Part shown: positions 13,195 through 21,412 of the stretch, piece by piece
How positions within the stretch are numbered: the stretch's first letter is position 1
Layout: the number at the start of each line of letters is the position of its first letter
Origin: Actinomadura parmotrematis
Lineage (GTDB): Bacteria > Actinomycetota > Actinomycetes > Streptosporangiales > Streptosporangiaceae
Reading direction: 5' to 3'
Assembly: GCF_019458805.1 (NCBI RefSeq)
Contig: NZ_JAIBOA010000003.1
Location: 1-64,000, forward strand
Length of the DNA: 64,000 nucleotides
The notes under the pieces: generated by a model
What the model was told of the DNA's origin: nothing
Seen by the model: the letters and a program-made list of their open reading frames with translations, nothing else
The model's database searches: none
Program-made: the position numbers and the translations under genes

Positions 13195-15150
13195 TCAGGA
13201 ACCGAGCTCGTAGAGGGTGCCGGAGCCGGACGAGGAGCCGTCGTAGGTGACGGCCGTGCCGTTCGCCTTCACCCAGGCGGCGACCTCGCTGTTCCCGCCG
13301 CGGTCGCCGTCGATCAGGACGTACTTCAGCTTCCCGGTCTCCACGTAGTCCTTGAGCTTGGTAACGGTCATCGCCGGGTCCGAGCCGGAGAAGCCGCCCA
13401 TCGCGATGACGGGCTTCCCGGTCTGCAGGATCAGCGACGACGCGGACTGCGCGCTGGACACCGCGACCAGCCATGTGGCGTTCCCCTGGTTCTTCACCAG
13501 GTAGGAGGTGAGGGTGCTACTGGCCTGGCCCCCGCCACCGCCGCCGCGCATGCCGCCCGAGGGCCGTTCGCCGGACTGGGCGTTCGCCGGGGCCTGGTCG
13601 CCGGAGGGCGGCTGGGAGCCGCCTCGTCCGCCGCCGGGGCCGCCCATCCCCATGCCCATGCCCGCCCCGGACGACGAGCCCACGCGCGCCGTCGGGTTCG
13701 TGCCGTTGGTCGCGCCCGACAGGGCCGTGGACGCGGCGTAGGCCGCCGGTCCCGTCAGGGCCGCGAGGAGGCCGGCGGCGGCCGCCCCCACGGCCAGCCG
13801 CCGGCGGGCGCGCGGCCCGAGCAGCGCGACCAGCAGGACGCCCGCCGCGAGCGAGGAGACCGTGAGGACCGTCCAGGCCAGCCACGGGTGCCAGTCCGGG
13901 GTCCGCCGCAGCAGCGCGAACGCCCACGCGCCGGTGACCGCGAACGCGACCGGCAGCGTCCACGCGAGCCTGCGCGGCGCCGTCAGCATGGCGGCGACGC
14001 CCGCCCCCGTCAGGGCGGCGACGGCCGGCGCGAGCGCGGTCGTGTAGTAGGGGTGGAAGGTGCCCTCGCTCAGGCTGAAGACGAGGAAGTGCACGGCCGC
14101 CCAGCCGCCCCACATCAGCAGCGCCGCGCGCGCACGGTCGGTGCGCGGGCTGCGCCCGCATCGCACCAGGCCCGCGATCAGGGCGATCGCGGCGAACGGC
14201 AGCAGCCAGGAGATCTGCGCGCCCATCGTGGTGTTGAACAGGCGGCCGATCCCGGCGGCGCCGCCGAAACCGGCGCCGTTGCCCATCCCGCCGTTGCCGG
14301 CGGATTCGCCGAAGATGCGGCCGAGGCCGTTGTAGCCGATGACGAGGTCCCAGACGGTGCCGTCGGTGCTGCCGCCGATGAACGGGCGGTTGGCGGCCGG
14401 GACCGCGTCGACGATGACCATCCACCAGGACGACGCCAGCGCCAGGATGACACCCGCCCCCGCGAGGTGCCCGACCCGGCGCAGCACGCCGCCCGGCGCG
14501 CACAGCAGGTAGACCAGCGCGAACGCCGGCAGGACCAGGAACCCCTGCAGCATCTTGGTGTTGAAGGCGAGCCCGACGAACAGCGCGCAGAGCTGGAGCC
14601 AGCGGAGCCGCCCGGTGTGCACGGCGCGCTGCAGCGCCCAGGCCGCCGCGACGAGCAGCAGCACGAGGAGCGTGTCGGGGTTGTTGTCCCGGTCGATCGC
14701 CACCGTGATCGGCGTCAGCGCCAGGACGAGCGCCGCGACGAGCCCGGCGGTGCGGCCGAACACGCGCCGCACCGTGGCGTACAGCAGCGCCACCGACGCG
14801 ACGCCCATCACCACCGACGGGCCGACGAGGCTCCAGCCGTTCACCCCGACGGCGCGCGCGGTGAGGGACTGCACCCAGAGCGACAGCGGCGGCTTGTCCA
14901 CCGTGATGAACGAGCCGGCGTCGAGCGCCCCGTAGAAGAACGCCTTCCAGCTCTGCGTGCCGGACAGGACGGCCGCCGAGTAGTAGGAGTTGCCGGTCTG
15001 GTCCCAGACGCCCCACCCGTACAGGAAGGCGGCGAGGAGCAGGATCGCGGCGAGGGCGCCGCGCGTCCACAGCGGGGCGCGGGCGGCGTGCCGGGGCTCG
15101 GTGCGGGCGGGCGCGGCGGTGGTCGGCGCCTCGGCCGTCGCCGCCGTCAT
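13195..15150 (-). CDS. GT39 (ArnT/PMT-type) membrane glycosyltransferase
   Basis: The 651-residue polytopic protein probably transfers a sugar from a polyprenyl-phosphate donor outside the membrane. After a short cytosolic N-terminus, about 10-12 hydrophobic helices follow. ITVDKPPLSLWVQ in the first loop is the signature of the ArnT-like family, and DRDNNPDTLL lies in the next. A Gly/Met-rich linker (SSGAGMGMGMGGPGG) leads to a C-terminal extracytoplasmic domain (GNATWLVAVSSAQSASSLI onward) seen in actinobacterial members. The ATG at 15150 overlaps the stop of the upstream GT2 gene by four bases, so the GT2 enzyme may supply its lipid-linked sugar. Confidence 0.88.
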   Translation of the reverse strand: MTAATAEAPTTAAPARTEPRHAARAPLWTRGALAAILLLAAFLYGWGVWDQTGNSYYSAAVLSGTQSWKAFFYGALDAGSFITVDKPPLSLWVQSLTARAVGVNGWSLVGPSVVMGVASVALLYATVRRVFGRTAGLVAALVLALTPITVAIDRDNNPDTLLVLLLVAAAWALQRAVHTGRLRWLQLCALFVGLAFNTKMLQGFLVLPAFALVYLLCAPGGVLRRVGHLAGAGVILALASSWWMVIVDAVPAANRPFIGGSTDGTVWDLVIGYNGLGRIFGESAGNGGMGNGAGFGGAAGIGRLFNTTMGAQISWLLPFAAIALIAGLVRCGRSPRTDRARAALLMWGGWAAVHFLVFSLSEGTFHPYYTTALAPAVAALTGAGVAAMLTAPRRLAWTLPVAFAVTGAWAFALLRRTPDWHPWLAWTVLTVSSLAAGVLLVALLGPRARRRLAVGAAAAGLLAALTGPAAYAASTALSGATNGTNPTARVGSSSGAGMGMGMGGPGGGRGGSQPPSGDQAPANAQSGERPSGGMRGGGGGGQASSTLTSYLVKNQGNATWLVAVSSAQSASSLILQTGKPVIAMGGFSGSDPAMTVTKLKDYVETGKLKYVLIDGDRGGNSEVAAWVKANGTAVTYDGSSSGSGTLYELGS

Positions 15151-15917
15151 GCCGCCACCCGGTCGCGGGCGCGGGGCGAGGGGACGGCGGCGGTGAAGCG
15201 GCCCCGCCGGATCTCGCGGCGGACCCGCGCCATGCCGCGCAGGTCGTCGAGGGCGGTGCGGACGATGTCGACGCGGCTGTCGGGGTCGTCGGTCCAGTCC
15301 ACCGGGACCTCGTGGACGCGCAGGCCGAGCCGCTCGGCGAGGAGCAGCAGCTCGGTGTCGAAGAACCACTCCTCGTCCTGCACCGCGGGCAGCAGGGCCT
15401 GCACGACCTCGGTCCGGCCGGCCTTGAAGCCGCACTGGGCGTCGGTGAAGTGCGCCCGCATCAGGGTGCGGAGGAGCAGGTTGTAGGAGCGGGAGATGAA
15501 CTCGCGCTTCGGGCCGCGCACGACCCGGGCGCCGCGGGCGAGCCGCGATCCGATCGCCAGGTCGCTGTGGCCCGAGAGGAGCGGCATGACGAGCGGGAGG
15601 AACGCGTCCAGGTCGGTCGACAGGTCCACGTCCATGTAGGCGACGACGTCGGCGGAGCTCTCCGACCACACGCGCCGCAGCGCGCGGCCCCGGCCCTTGC
15701 GGTCCAGGTGGACGGCGCGCACGTGCGGCAGCGTCTCGGCCAGCCGGGACGCCACGTTCCACGTGGTGTCGGTGCTGGCGTTGTCGGCGACCGTGATGAC
15801 GAAGTCGTAGGGCAGGTCGGCGCGCAGGAAGGCGTACAGCCGGAGGACGCTCGCCTCCAGCACCCGCTCCTCGTTGTACACGGGGATGACGATCTCTACC
15901 AGGCTCATGCCGTCCAC
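15147..15917 (-). CDS. GT2 family glycosyltransferase (dolichyl-phosphate glucosyltransferase-like)
   Basis: The 256-residue product has a GT-A fold: EIVIPVYNEERVLEASV near the N-terminus, the nucleotide-sugar site VADNASTDTTW, and the DxD-type metal motif YMDVDLSTDLD. QCGFKAGRTEV and DEEWFFDTELLLL resemble dolichyl-phosphate beta-glucosyltransferases (Alg5/DPG-synthase type). It probably makes a polyprenyl-phosphate sugar on the cytosolic face for the following GT39 enzyme. GTG at 15917 gives MDGMSLVE; the ATG at 15908 (MSLVE) is an equally plausible start. Neither has a strong ribosome site. Confidence 0.87.
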   Translation of the reverse strand: MDGMSLVEIVIPVYNEERVLEASVLRLYAFLRADLPYDFVITVADNASTDTTWNVASRLAETLPHVRAVHLDRKGRGRALRRVWSESSADVVAYMDVDLSTDLDAFLPLVMPLLSGHSDLAIGSRLARGARVVRGPKREFISRSYNLLLRTLMRAHFTDAQCGFKAGRTEVVQALLPAVQDEEWFFDTELLLLAERLGLRVHEVPVDWTDDPDSRVDIVRTALDDLRGMARVRREIRRGRFTAAVPSPRARDRVAA

Positions 15918-16049
15918 GTTCGGCGGCGGGTCTGTGCGGCGGCTGAGGCGCTGATGAGACGGGCCGAAGAGTCGCTTTCATCTGGGTCTCATGGAACGCC
16001 GGCGGTCTGGGCGGGCGATGAGAGGCCGCCGTCACAGGCGTCCACGGAT

Positions 16050-16325
16050 CGCGCGCCGCGCTGTATCCACACTGTGGACAGCGAGATGATCTGGGGACGA
16101 CGCTGCGGATAACCGGTGGACGACCGTTGTCCACTGGAATCGGGTTCTGTGGACACAGGTTGTCCACAGGTTGTGGACAACACGGGATCACCGCCCGTCT
16201 TCGCGCTCTGACCTGCGGCGACGTCCGATGCTCGGATTGTGGGAAAACCCCTGCTCCGAGGGCGACCGGTGGATAACTCTCCGTCCACAGGCGCCGCCGC
16301 CTGTGGACGAAAGTTATCCACAGGC
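16050..16325. other. DnaA-box-like cluster upstream of the GT2 gene
   Basis: The gap between the GT2 start and the HEAT fragment contains a perfect box TTATCCACA at 16314-16322, one-base variants TTGTCCACA at 16160-16168 and TGTGGACAA at 16172-16180, and partial sites (TGTATCCACA, CGGATAACC, GGTGGATAAC) at about 16061, 16105 and 16269. GATGATCTGGGGAC is at 16085-16098. Translated frames here give only repetitive PQPVDN-type peptides, the signature of DnaA-box arrays rather than of genes. Confidence 0.7.
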
Positions 16326-16342
16326 AGGGAGGGTGGTGGCGT

Positions 16343-16804
16343 TCACGACCGGCGGGCGCCGGCCCCCAGCAGCCGGCGGAGGTGCGCCTCCAAGGGCGGT
16401 TCGAGGCGGGCGCGCCGCAGGTGGTCCGCCAGCTCCGGCGGGGGCGGCGTGAACGGCAGGTGGCCGCCGTCCCGTACCAGGCGCCGCAGGTCGTCGCGGG
16501 CGGCGTCGCCGAGCTGCGGGTCGTCGGCGAGGAGGAGGTCGGCGCCGATCCGCGTCCACAGCGGCCCGTGCGTGAGCAGCCAGAACGCGTTCCGCCGCAC
16601 GTGCGGCGGCCGGCCGGGCGCGACCAGCTCGCGGAGGCGCGCGGGGGACGGCGCGTGCGGCAGGGCGCGGGCGACCGCCTTGACGACCCGCGCCGACGGA
16701 TCGGTGATCATGAAGGCGGCGTGGTCCGGCAGCTCGCCGAGCCGGTCGAGGGCGCGCACGGCCGCGGCCCGGACGGCGGGCCGCGCATCGCCCAGGAACG
16801 GCAC
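16343..16804 (-). pseudogene. HEAT-repeat protein, C-terminal fragment
   Basis: From GTG 16804 the frame encodes 153 residues beginning RLV/PFLGDARPAVRAAAVRAL, a clear HEAT repeat, followed by two or more helical repeats (DHAAFMITDPSARVVKAVAR). In the same frame the coding-like sequence continues 11 codons upstream (AAGDASDAGRL) and then meets TGA at 16838-16840. The N-terminal HEAT half lies upstream at 17013-17828 in another frame. The simplest reading is one gene broken by an insertion plus a frameshift. A short independent protein cannot be excluded. Confidence 0.6.
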
Positions 16805-16839
16805 CAGCCGCCCCGCATCCGACGCGTCGCCGGCCGCTC

Positions 16840-17151
16840 ACCGCTGACGCCTGCCACTTGCTGTCTGCTGAGCCGCTCACCCCGCTAAGCGCTGCACTGC
16901 CAGATGCTCCATCTCCCGCCCGTACCGCGCCTGCCGCGCCTGCCGCGCCCTTGCCGCGCGCAGCGCGGCAAGGGCACGCGCTCGGTGGAGCGGGACGCTC
17001 GGAGCGGGCGGGTTATCCACAGTTCGCGAGAACTCTTCCCCGCCCTGACCTGGGCATTCGACAATGGATGTATGGTCCGCCCCCGGGTGGGAGGGGCCTG
17101 CCTGGCTCCACCAGAACGGTCGGCGCGACAGCGCACGCCGCGCGGCCGCTC
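16840..17151. mobile_element. Possible ~0.3-kb insertion splitting the HEAT gene
   Basis: CGGCCGCTC occurs at 16831-16839 and again at 17143-17151, where HEAT-coding sequence stops and resumes. This is consistent with a target-site duplication around a ~304-base insert. The insert contains a 13-bp perfect hairpin (GCCCTTGCCGCGC/GCGCGGCAAGGGC, about 16949-16977) and a perfect DnaA box TTATCCACA at 17013-17021, whose TAA ends the N-terminal HEAT frame. I see no terminal inverted repeats and no transposase. Removing the insert would still leave a one-base frame difference, so a second mutation or another history is needed. Confidence 0.3.
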
Positions 17152-17828
17152 GCCTCGACGGCCTCGGCGTAGGCGGTCCGGGCGAGCGTGTCCTTCTCCG
17201 CCAGCGCTGCGGCGGTGAGGTCCTCGGGGGCCGGGTCCTGCTCCAGCCACAGGCGCAGGGCGACGCGGCGCAGGCGCGGGCCGCCCGCCGTGCGCGCCGC
17301 CTCCAGGAGGCCGGGGACTTCGCGGCGGAGGATCGCCACCGTCAGGGCGGCGGCGTCGCCCCGGGAGCGCCCGGCCAGCAGGGACGCGATGTCGGCCGCT
17401 TCCACCGTCCCGGGAAGGTCGGCCTTCCCCAGCAGCCGTTCGAGCGACCGGCGGGCGGCCTCGCGGACCTGGGGGACGTGGTCGGTGGCGCACACGACGG
17501 CGATCGGCAGCAGCCGGACGTCACCGTGGAACGCGCCGGTGAAGTACCGCGAGGTGAGGGCGCGCTCGCGCAGGTGGCCGTTGTGCGAGCAGGCCATGAG
17601 GAGCGCCTCGAACGCGTCGGCGGGAGGCGGCGCGTTCCAGGGGAGCCGGGACGACCGGAGGTCGCGGCTGCGCAGCGCCGCGGCGAGGCGCGGCCAGTCG
17701 GCGCTGGTCAACCCGTCCAGGCGGGTCCAGCCTGCCGCGGCGTCCTCCTGGTGGAACTCGCGGGCGAGGGCCGTCGCCGCCTCCCGGCTGAGCGGACGGC
17801 CGGCGCGTGAGGAGGTCATAGAGCCCAT
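17013..17828 (-). pseudogene. HEAT-repeat protein, N-terminal fragment
   Basis: ATG 17828 (or 17819) opens a 271-codon frame. Residues ~1-235 are alpha-helical and repeat-like (VREAARRSLERLLG, RLRRVALRLWLEQDP, TLARTAYAEAVEAS) and fit a HEAT/PBS-lyase-type scaffold. The last ~35 residues are Pro/Gly-rich, lack repeat character and end in the TAA formed by a DnaA box, so they are probably read from inserted DNA. The continuation of the repeat array is found at 16343-16837. A protein-protein scaffold role is likely for the intact family; the partner is unknown. Confidence 0.6.
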
Positions 17829-17973
17829 TCTCGGCGAAAGAGGCTGTGACCTGCGAAGGCTTATCCGCTGTCAAGGGACGCCGGTATCGACTCCGTCACG
17901 GACGGGAGCGATGCCTTCCGGCGCGCCCGCGGAAGCTGTGATCATGGGGTGTCGGGCGAGGACGGGGGACCGC

Positions 17974-18420
17974 ATGGATCCGTACCGGTACAGCGAGCAG
18001 CCGCAGTGGGGGTATCCCGGGCCGTCCACCGACGGGCGCGGCCTGGCCCCGGCGGGGCAGGAGCCCGTTCTGCTGCAGATCGGCGACACGGGCGTCACCC
18101 GCTCCCACGTCCTTCTCCCGCACGGGCGCTATCCGCTGCGCGGCTCGATGTGGAATGTGCAGGACTCGACCCAGGTCAGCGAGGGCATTCCGGCGGTCGC
18201 CATCGTGCTCACGATCCTGTTCGTCTGGTTCTGCCTGCTGGGGTTGCTGTTCCTGCTGATGAAGGAGCGCCGTTACTCGGGATTCGTCTCCATCTCCGTG
18301 ACGGGGGACGGATTCCACCACAGCATGCAGTTCCCGGGCGGCCCGCAGACGAGTGCCTGGGCCGCGGGCGTGGTCGCGCAGGCGCGCGGGATGGCGGCCA
18401 TGGCGCCGCCGGCGGTCTGA
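17974..18420 (+). CDS. Small single-pass membrane protein, unknown function
   Basis: ATG 17974 gives 148 residues; an ATG at 17944 is possible. A hydrophilic Tyr/Gln/Pro/Gly-rich N-terminus and a segment GDTGVTRSHVLLPHGRYPLRG precede one strong membrane helix (VAIVLTILFVWFCLLGLLFLL), then MKERRYSGFVSISVTGDG and an Ala/Met-rich tail. I recognise no named family. It diverges from the HEAT gene and is followed by about 820 gene-free bases full of DnaA-box-like sites. Confidence 0.7.
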   Translation: MDPYRYSEQPQWGYPGPSTDGRGLAPAGQEPVLLQIGDTGVTRSHVLLPHGRYPLRGSMWNVQDSTQVSEGIPAVAIVLTILFVWFCLLGLLFLLMKERRYSGFVSISVTGDGFHHSMQFPGGPQTSAWAAGVVAQARGMAAMAPPAV

Positions 18421-18527
18421 CGCCGGAAAGGCGCGCCGCCCCCGGAGTGGCGTATGGAGCGGCGGCCCCGCGCGGGTCAGGGTGGTGGTGGGGAACGCGG
18501 CGGCGGCCATTGCCGCGCCGTTCCGGG

Positions 18528-19205
18528 TTATCCACAGGATGTGGAGAATTCCTGTGTACAAAGTCCCGGCCCTGCCAATCCGCGTGCCCATTGATGCCGG
18601 TGTGGCGGAAGCGGAACCCGCTTTCCGCAGGGTTTCCGGGGCTGCAATCCCGCGTTCATCAGGGCGTTCGCCGCGCCCCTTTTCCGGCTCGCGCGGGCGG
18701 GCGATCTGTGGAAAACCGCCGGAATGCCTCCGGTGTGTCGCCTGGTGGGACGGCCGCGCGGCCGCGATCGTGGACCCCTGCGCACACCGCCCGATGATCT
18801 GGGGACAAGGCTGGGGACGACCGGTGGACAACGTTGTCCCCAGATCATCCGGCCTGTGGAGGGCGGTTGTCCACAGTCTGTGCACAGCGTGTACGCAGTT
18901 CGCTACGGTTCGGCATCGAACGCCTGGTCACAGGGTTGTCCACCGGTGGACGAGCGGGTTGTGCACAGGTCCATGATCTGGGGATGGAGCGGTGGACGAC
19001 GGCTGCGCCGTCCGCCCACAGCCTGTGCACGAAGGTTATCCACAACCTGTGGACAACGGGTCCGGCGCCAGTGTTGTCCACAGGCGGCCGGTCGGCGCCG
19101 CGAAACCCCCGCCACTTGGGGATCACGCTGTGGATACGTTTCCCCGAACCCCTTGCGGGACAGGCCCCGCGCCTGTGGGTAACTCCGTCCCCAGCCTGTG
19201 GACAA
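18528..19205. other. Dense DnaA-box-like cluster upstream of the araC-type gene
   Basis: In the 823-base gap I count perfect boxes TTATCCACA at 18528-18536 and 19036-19044, and one-base variants TTGTCCACA at 18867-18875 and 19074-19082 and TGTGGACAA at 19049-19057 and 19197-19205. Many weaker sites lie at about 18708, 18824, 18884, 18934, 18960, 19128 and 19172. The motif GATGATCTGGGGAC is at 18793-18806, inverted at 18836-18849, and once more as CATGATCTGGGGAT at 18972-18985. Density rivals oriC. No frame here looks coding. The last box is 39 bases before the regulator gene. Confidence 0.75.
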
Positions 19206-19243
19206 CCGGGTTCCCCGGCTGGACGCGCGGCGTTCCGGCGTGA

Positions 19244-20116
19244 GTGGATGGCGCCGTGAGCACGCCCCCCGTCCAGCCCCCCGACCGGCGCCCCGACCGG
19301 GCCGAGTGGACCCGTGTCCCCGTCCTCCCGGACGCCGCGCCGCTCGACCTGCTGGACGCCCGCTTCGGCCGCCACCACTACGCGCCCCACACCCACGACG
19401 AGTACGCGATCGGCGTATGCCTGGAGGGGGCGGAGACCATGCGCCACCGGGGCGAGCGGATCGTCTCGGGGCCCGGCGCGATCATCGTCGTCGAGCCCGG
19501 CGCGGCCCACACCGGCGGTCCCGCCGGGCCCGAGGGGTACGCCTACCTCGCGCTGTACCCGGGGGAGCCGCTGCTCCGCTCGCTCGGCCTCGGCCTCCCC
19601 CGCTTCCACGGCCCGGTGATCGACGATCCGCCGCTCGCGACCGCCCTGCGCGCCGCGCACCGCGCCCTCCGCGGCGGCGCCGAGCCGCTGGAGGCCGAGT
19701 CCCGGCTCCTGCTGCTGCTCGGCGGCCTCGCCCGCCGGCACGGCGGCGCCGCCGCTCCGCCGGAGGCGCCCGGCCGCGACGTCGCGCGCGCCGTCAAGGC
19801 GCGCCTCGCCGAGCAGGTGCAGGACCCGCCCACCCTCGGCGACCTCGCCGCCGACCTCGGCATGTCCCGCTACCGGTTGCTCCGCACGTTCCGCGCGTCG
19901 GCCGGAATGCCGCCCTACGCGTGGCTCGCCCAGCACCGCGTCCACCGTGCGCGCGCGCTGCTGGACGCCGGGCGCCGCCCCGCCGAGGCCGCGGCGCTCG
20001 CCGGGTTCGCCGACCAGGCGCACCTCACCCGCTGGTTCCGGCGCGTCCTCGGGGTGACGCCCGGCGCGTACCGCAACGGCGTTCAAGACGTCCCCGCCGC
20101 CCGTCCCGCAGAATGA
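19244..20116 (+). CDS. AraC family transcriptional regulator
   Basis: The 290-residue protein joins an N-terminal cupin-type sensing domain (HYAPHTHDEYAIGVCLEG, about residues 45-62) to a C-terminal double helix-turn-helix (LGDLAADLGMSRYRLLRTF, then AAALAGFADQAHLTRWFRRV and LGVTPGAYR). GTG 19244 or GTG 19256 (MSTPPVQPP) may be the start; neither has a strong ribosome site. The EamA exporter follows on the same strand after about 45 bases, and regulator-plus-exporter pairs of this kind usually act together. DnaA-box-like sites reach to within 39 bases of the start, so DnaA could affect its transcription. Confidence 0.88.
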   Translation: MDGAVSTPPVQPPDRRPDRAEWTRVPVLPDAAPLDLLDARFGRHHYAPHTHDEYAIGVCLEGAETMRHRGERIVSGPGAIIVVEPGAAHTGGPAGPEGYAYLALYPGEPLLRSLGLGLPRFHGPVIDDPPLATALRAAHRALRGGAEPLEAESRLLLLLGGLARRHGGAAAPPEAPGRDVARAVKARLAEQVQDPPTLGDLAADLGMSRYRLLRTFRASAGMPPYAWLAQHRVHRARALLDAGRRPAEAAALAGFADQAHLTRWFRRVLGVTPGAYRNGVQDVPAARPAE

Positions 20117-20161
20117 CCGGCGGCGGCCCCACCCCGGCGGGCCGCGTCCGAGGAGGTGGCC

Positions 20162-21133
20162 GTGACCCGGCGGGGCTGGACGCTGTTCGCCGCGATGTGC
20201 GTGCTGTGGGGCGTCCCCTACCTGATGATCAAAGTGGCGGTGGCGGAGGTGTCCGTCCCGGTGGTGGTGTTCGCGCGCACCGCCGCCGGCGCGCTGCTCC
20301 TGCTGCCGTTCGCGGTGCGCTCGGGCGGCCTCGCCGCGGCCCGCGCGCGCTGGCGGCCGCTGCTGCTGTTCGCGGCGCTGGAGATCCTCGGCCCGTGGGC
20401 GCTGCTCTCCGACGCCGAGCGGACCCTGTCCAGCTCGATGACGGGCCTGCTGATCGCGGCCGTGCCGATCGCGGGCGTCCTCATCGGCCGGCTGGCCGGC
20501 GACGCCGAGCGGCTCGGCCCCGCCCGCTGGGCCGGGCTGCTGGTCGGCCTCGGCGGCGTCGCGCTGCTCGCCGCGCCGCACCTCGGCGGCGGCAGCGCCC
20601 GCGCGTTCGGCGAGGTGCTGCTCGTCGTGCTCGGCTACGCGACCGCGCCGATCGTCATGGCGCGCCGCCTCCAGGACGTGCCGAGCGTCGCGCTGTCCAC
20701 GGTGTGCCTGGCGGTCGGCGCCCTCGTCTACGCCGTCCCGGCCGCGCTGACGCGGCCCGCCGCGGCGCCGTCCGGGAAGGCGCTCGCCGCCCTCGCCGGG
20801 CTCGGCGTGCTCTGCACCGCCGTCGCGTTCCTGGTGTTCTTCGAGCTGCTCCGCGAGGCCGGCACGTCACGGGCGATGGTGTTCACCTACGTGAACCCGG
20901 CCGTCGCCGTCGCGGGCGGCGTGCTGCTGCTGGACGAGCCGCTGGACGCCGGGATCCTCGCCTCGTTCGCGCTGATCCTCGCCGGCTCGGTGCTCGCGAC
21001 GCTGCGGGGCCGCGCGGCGCCGGCCGCTCAGGGCACCGCGTACCCGGGCACCGACGGCCAGCGCACCGTCAGCACGACGGACTCCTCCTCGGCCTCCCAG
21101 GAGTGGTCGACGCCGCGCGGCCACACCACGTAG
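20162..21133 (+). CDS. EamA/DMT family transporter
   Basis: The 323-residue protein has ten hydrophobic helices in two EamA halves of the drug/metabolite transporter superfamily. Features are TLFAAMCVLWGVPYLMIKVA at the start, LFAALEILGPWALLSDAER in the first half, and MVFTYVNPAVAVAGGVLLLDEPL in the second. GTG 20162 is chosen because GAGGAGG ends six bases before it. The likely role is efflux of a small metabolite or amino acid under the adjacent AraC regulator. The last ~35 codons (21028-21133) lie antisense to the 3' end of the convergent cupin gene. Confidence 0.88.
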   Translation: MTRRGWTLFAAMCVLWGVPYLMIKVAVAEVSVPVVVFARTAAGALLLLPFAVRSGGLAAARARWRPLLLFAALEILGPWALLSDAERTLSSSMTGLLIAAVPIAGVLIGRLAGDAERLGPARWAGLLVGLGGVALLAAPHLGGGSARAFGEVLLVVLGYATAPIVMARRLQDVPSVALSTVCLAVGALVYAVPAALTRPAAAPSGKALAALAGLGVLCTAVAFLVFFELLREAGTSRAMVFTYVNPAVAVAGGVLLLDEPLDAGILASFALILAGSVLATLRGRAAPAAQGTAYPGTDGQRTVSTTDSSSASQEWSTPRGHTT

Positions 21134-21390
21134 TCGCCCTGCTCGGCCAGCACCACGTCGCCGCCGGGGAACTCCAGCCGGAACCGCCCGCTGATCAGCA
21201 CCAGCAGCGCGGTCCGGCTCTCCCCCGACGTCCAGCGGGCACGCCGCTCCCCCTTGGGGTGCACGCCCCACTTGATCTCGACGTCGGCGCTGTGCCGCCG
21301 GTCGCCGGGCTCCTTGAAGTGCCCGAGCAGCCAGCCCCGGTCGGCCGCGGCGTCCGCGGCCGCCTTCCCCACGTACACGTCGTCCGGCAC
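21028..21390 (-). CDS. Small cupin-domain protein
   Basis: The 120-residue protein is a single cupin barrel: VEIKWGVHPKGERRARWTSG, LLVLISGRFRLEFPGGDVVLAEQGDYVVWPRGVDHSW and a final SVVLTVRWPSVPG. Relatives occur across Streptomyces-type actinomycetes, sometimes mislabelled signal peptidase. Ligand and role are unknown. Its 3' end overlaps the 3' end of the EamA gene by 106 bases, tail to tail. Confidence 0.8.
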   Translation of the reverse strand: MPDDVYVGKAAADAAADRGWLLGHFKEPGDRRHSADVEIKWGVHPKGERRARWTSGESRTALLVLISGRFRLEFPGGDVVLAEQGDYVVWPRGVDHSWEAEEESVVLTVRWPSVPGYAVP

Positions 21391-21412
21391 GGGCGACGAC
21401 TCTACCGGGGGT

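Noticed and set aside
13082..13474. N-terminal extension of the DUF5954 gene
   Set aside because: The extra 131 codons overlap the end of the GT39 gene and its terminator and have shadow-frame composition.
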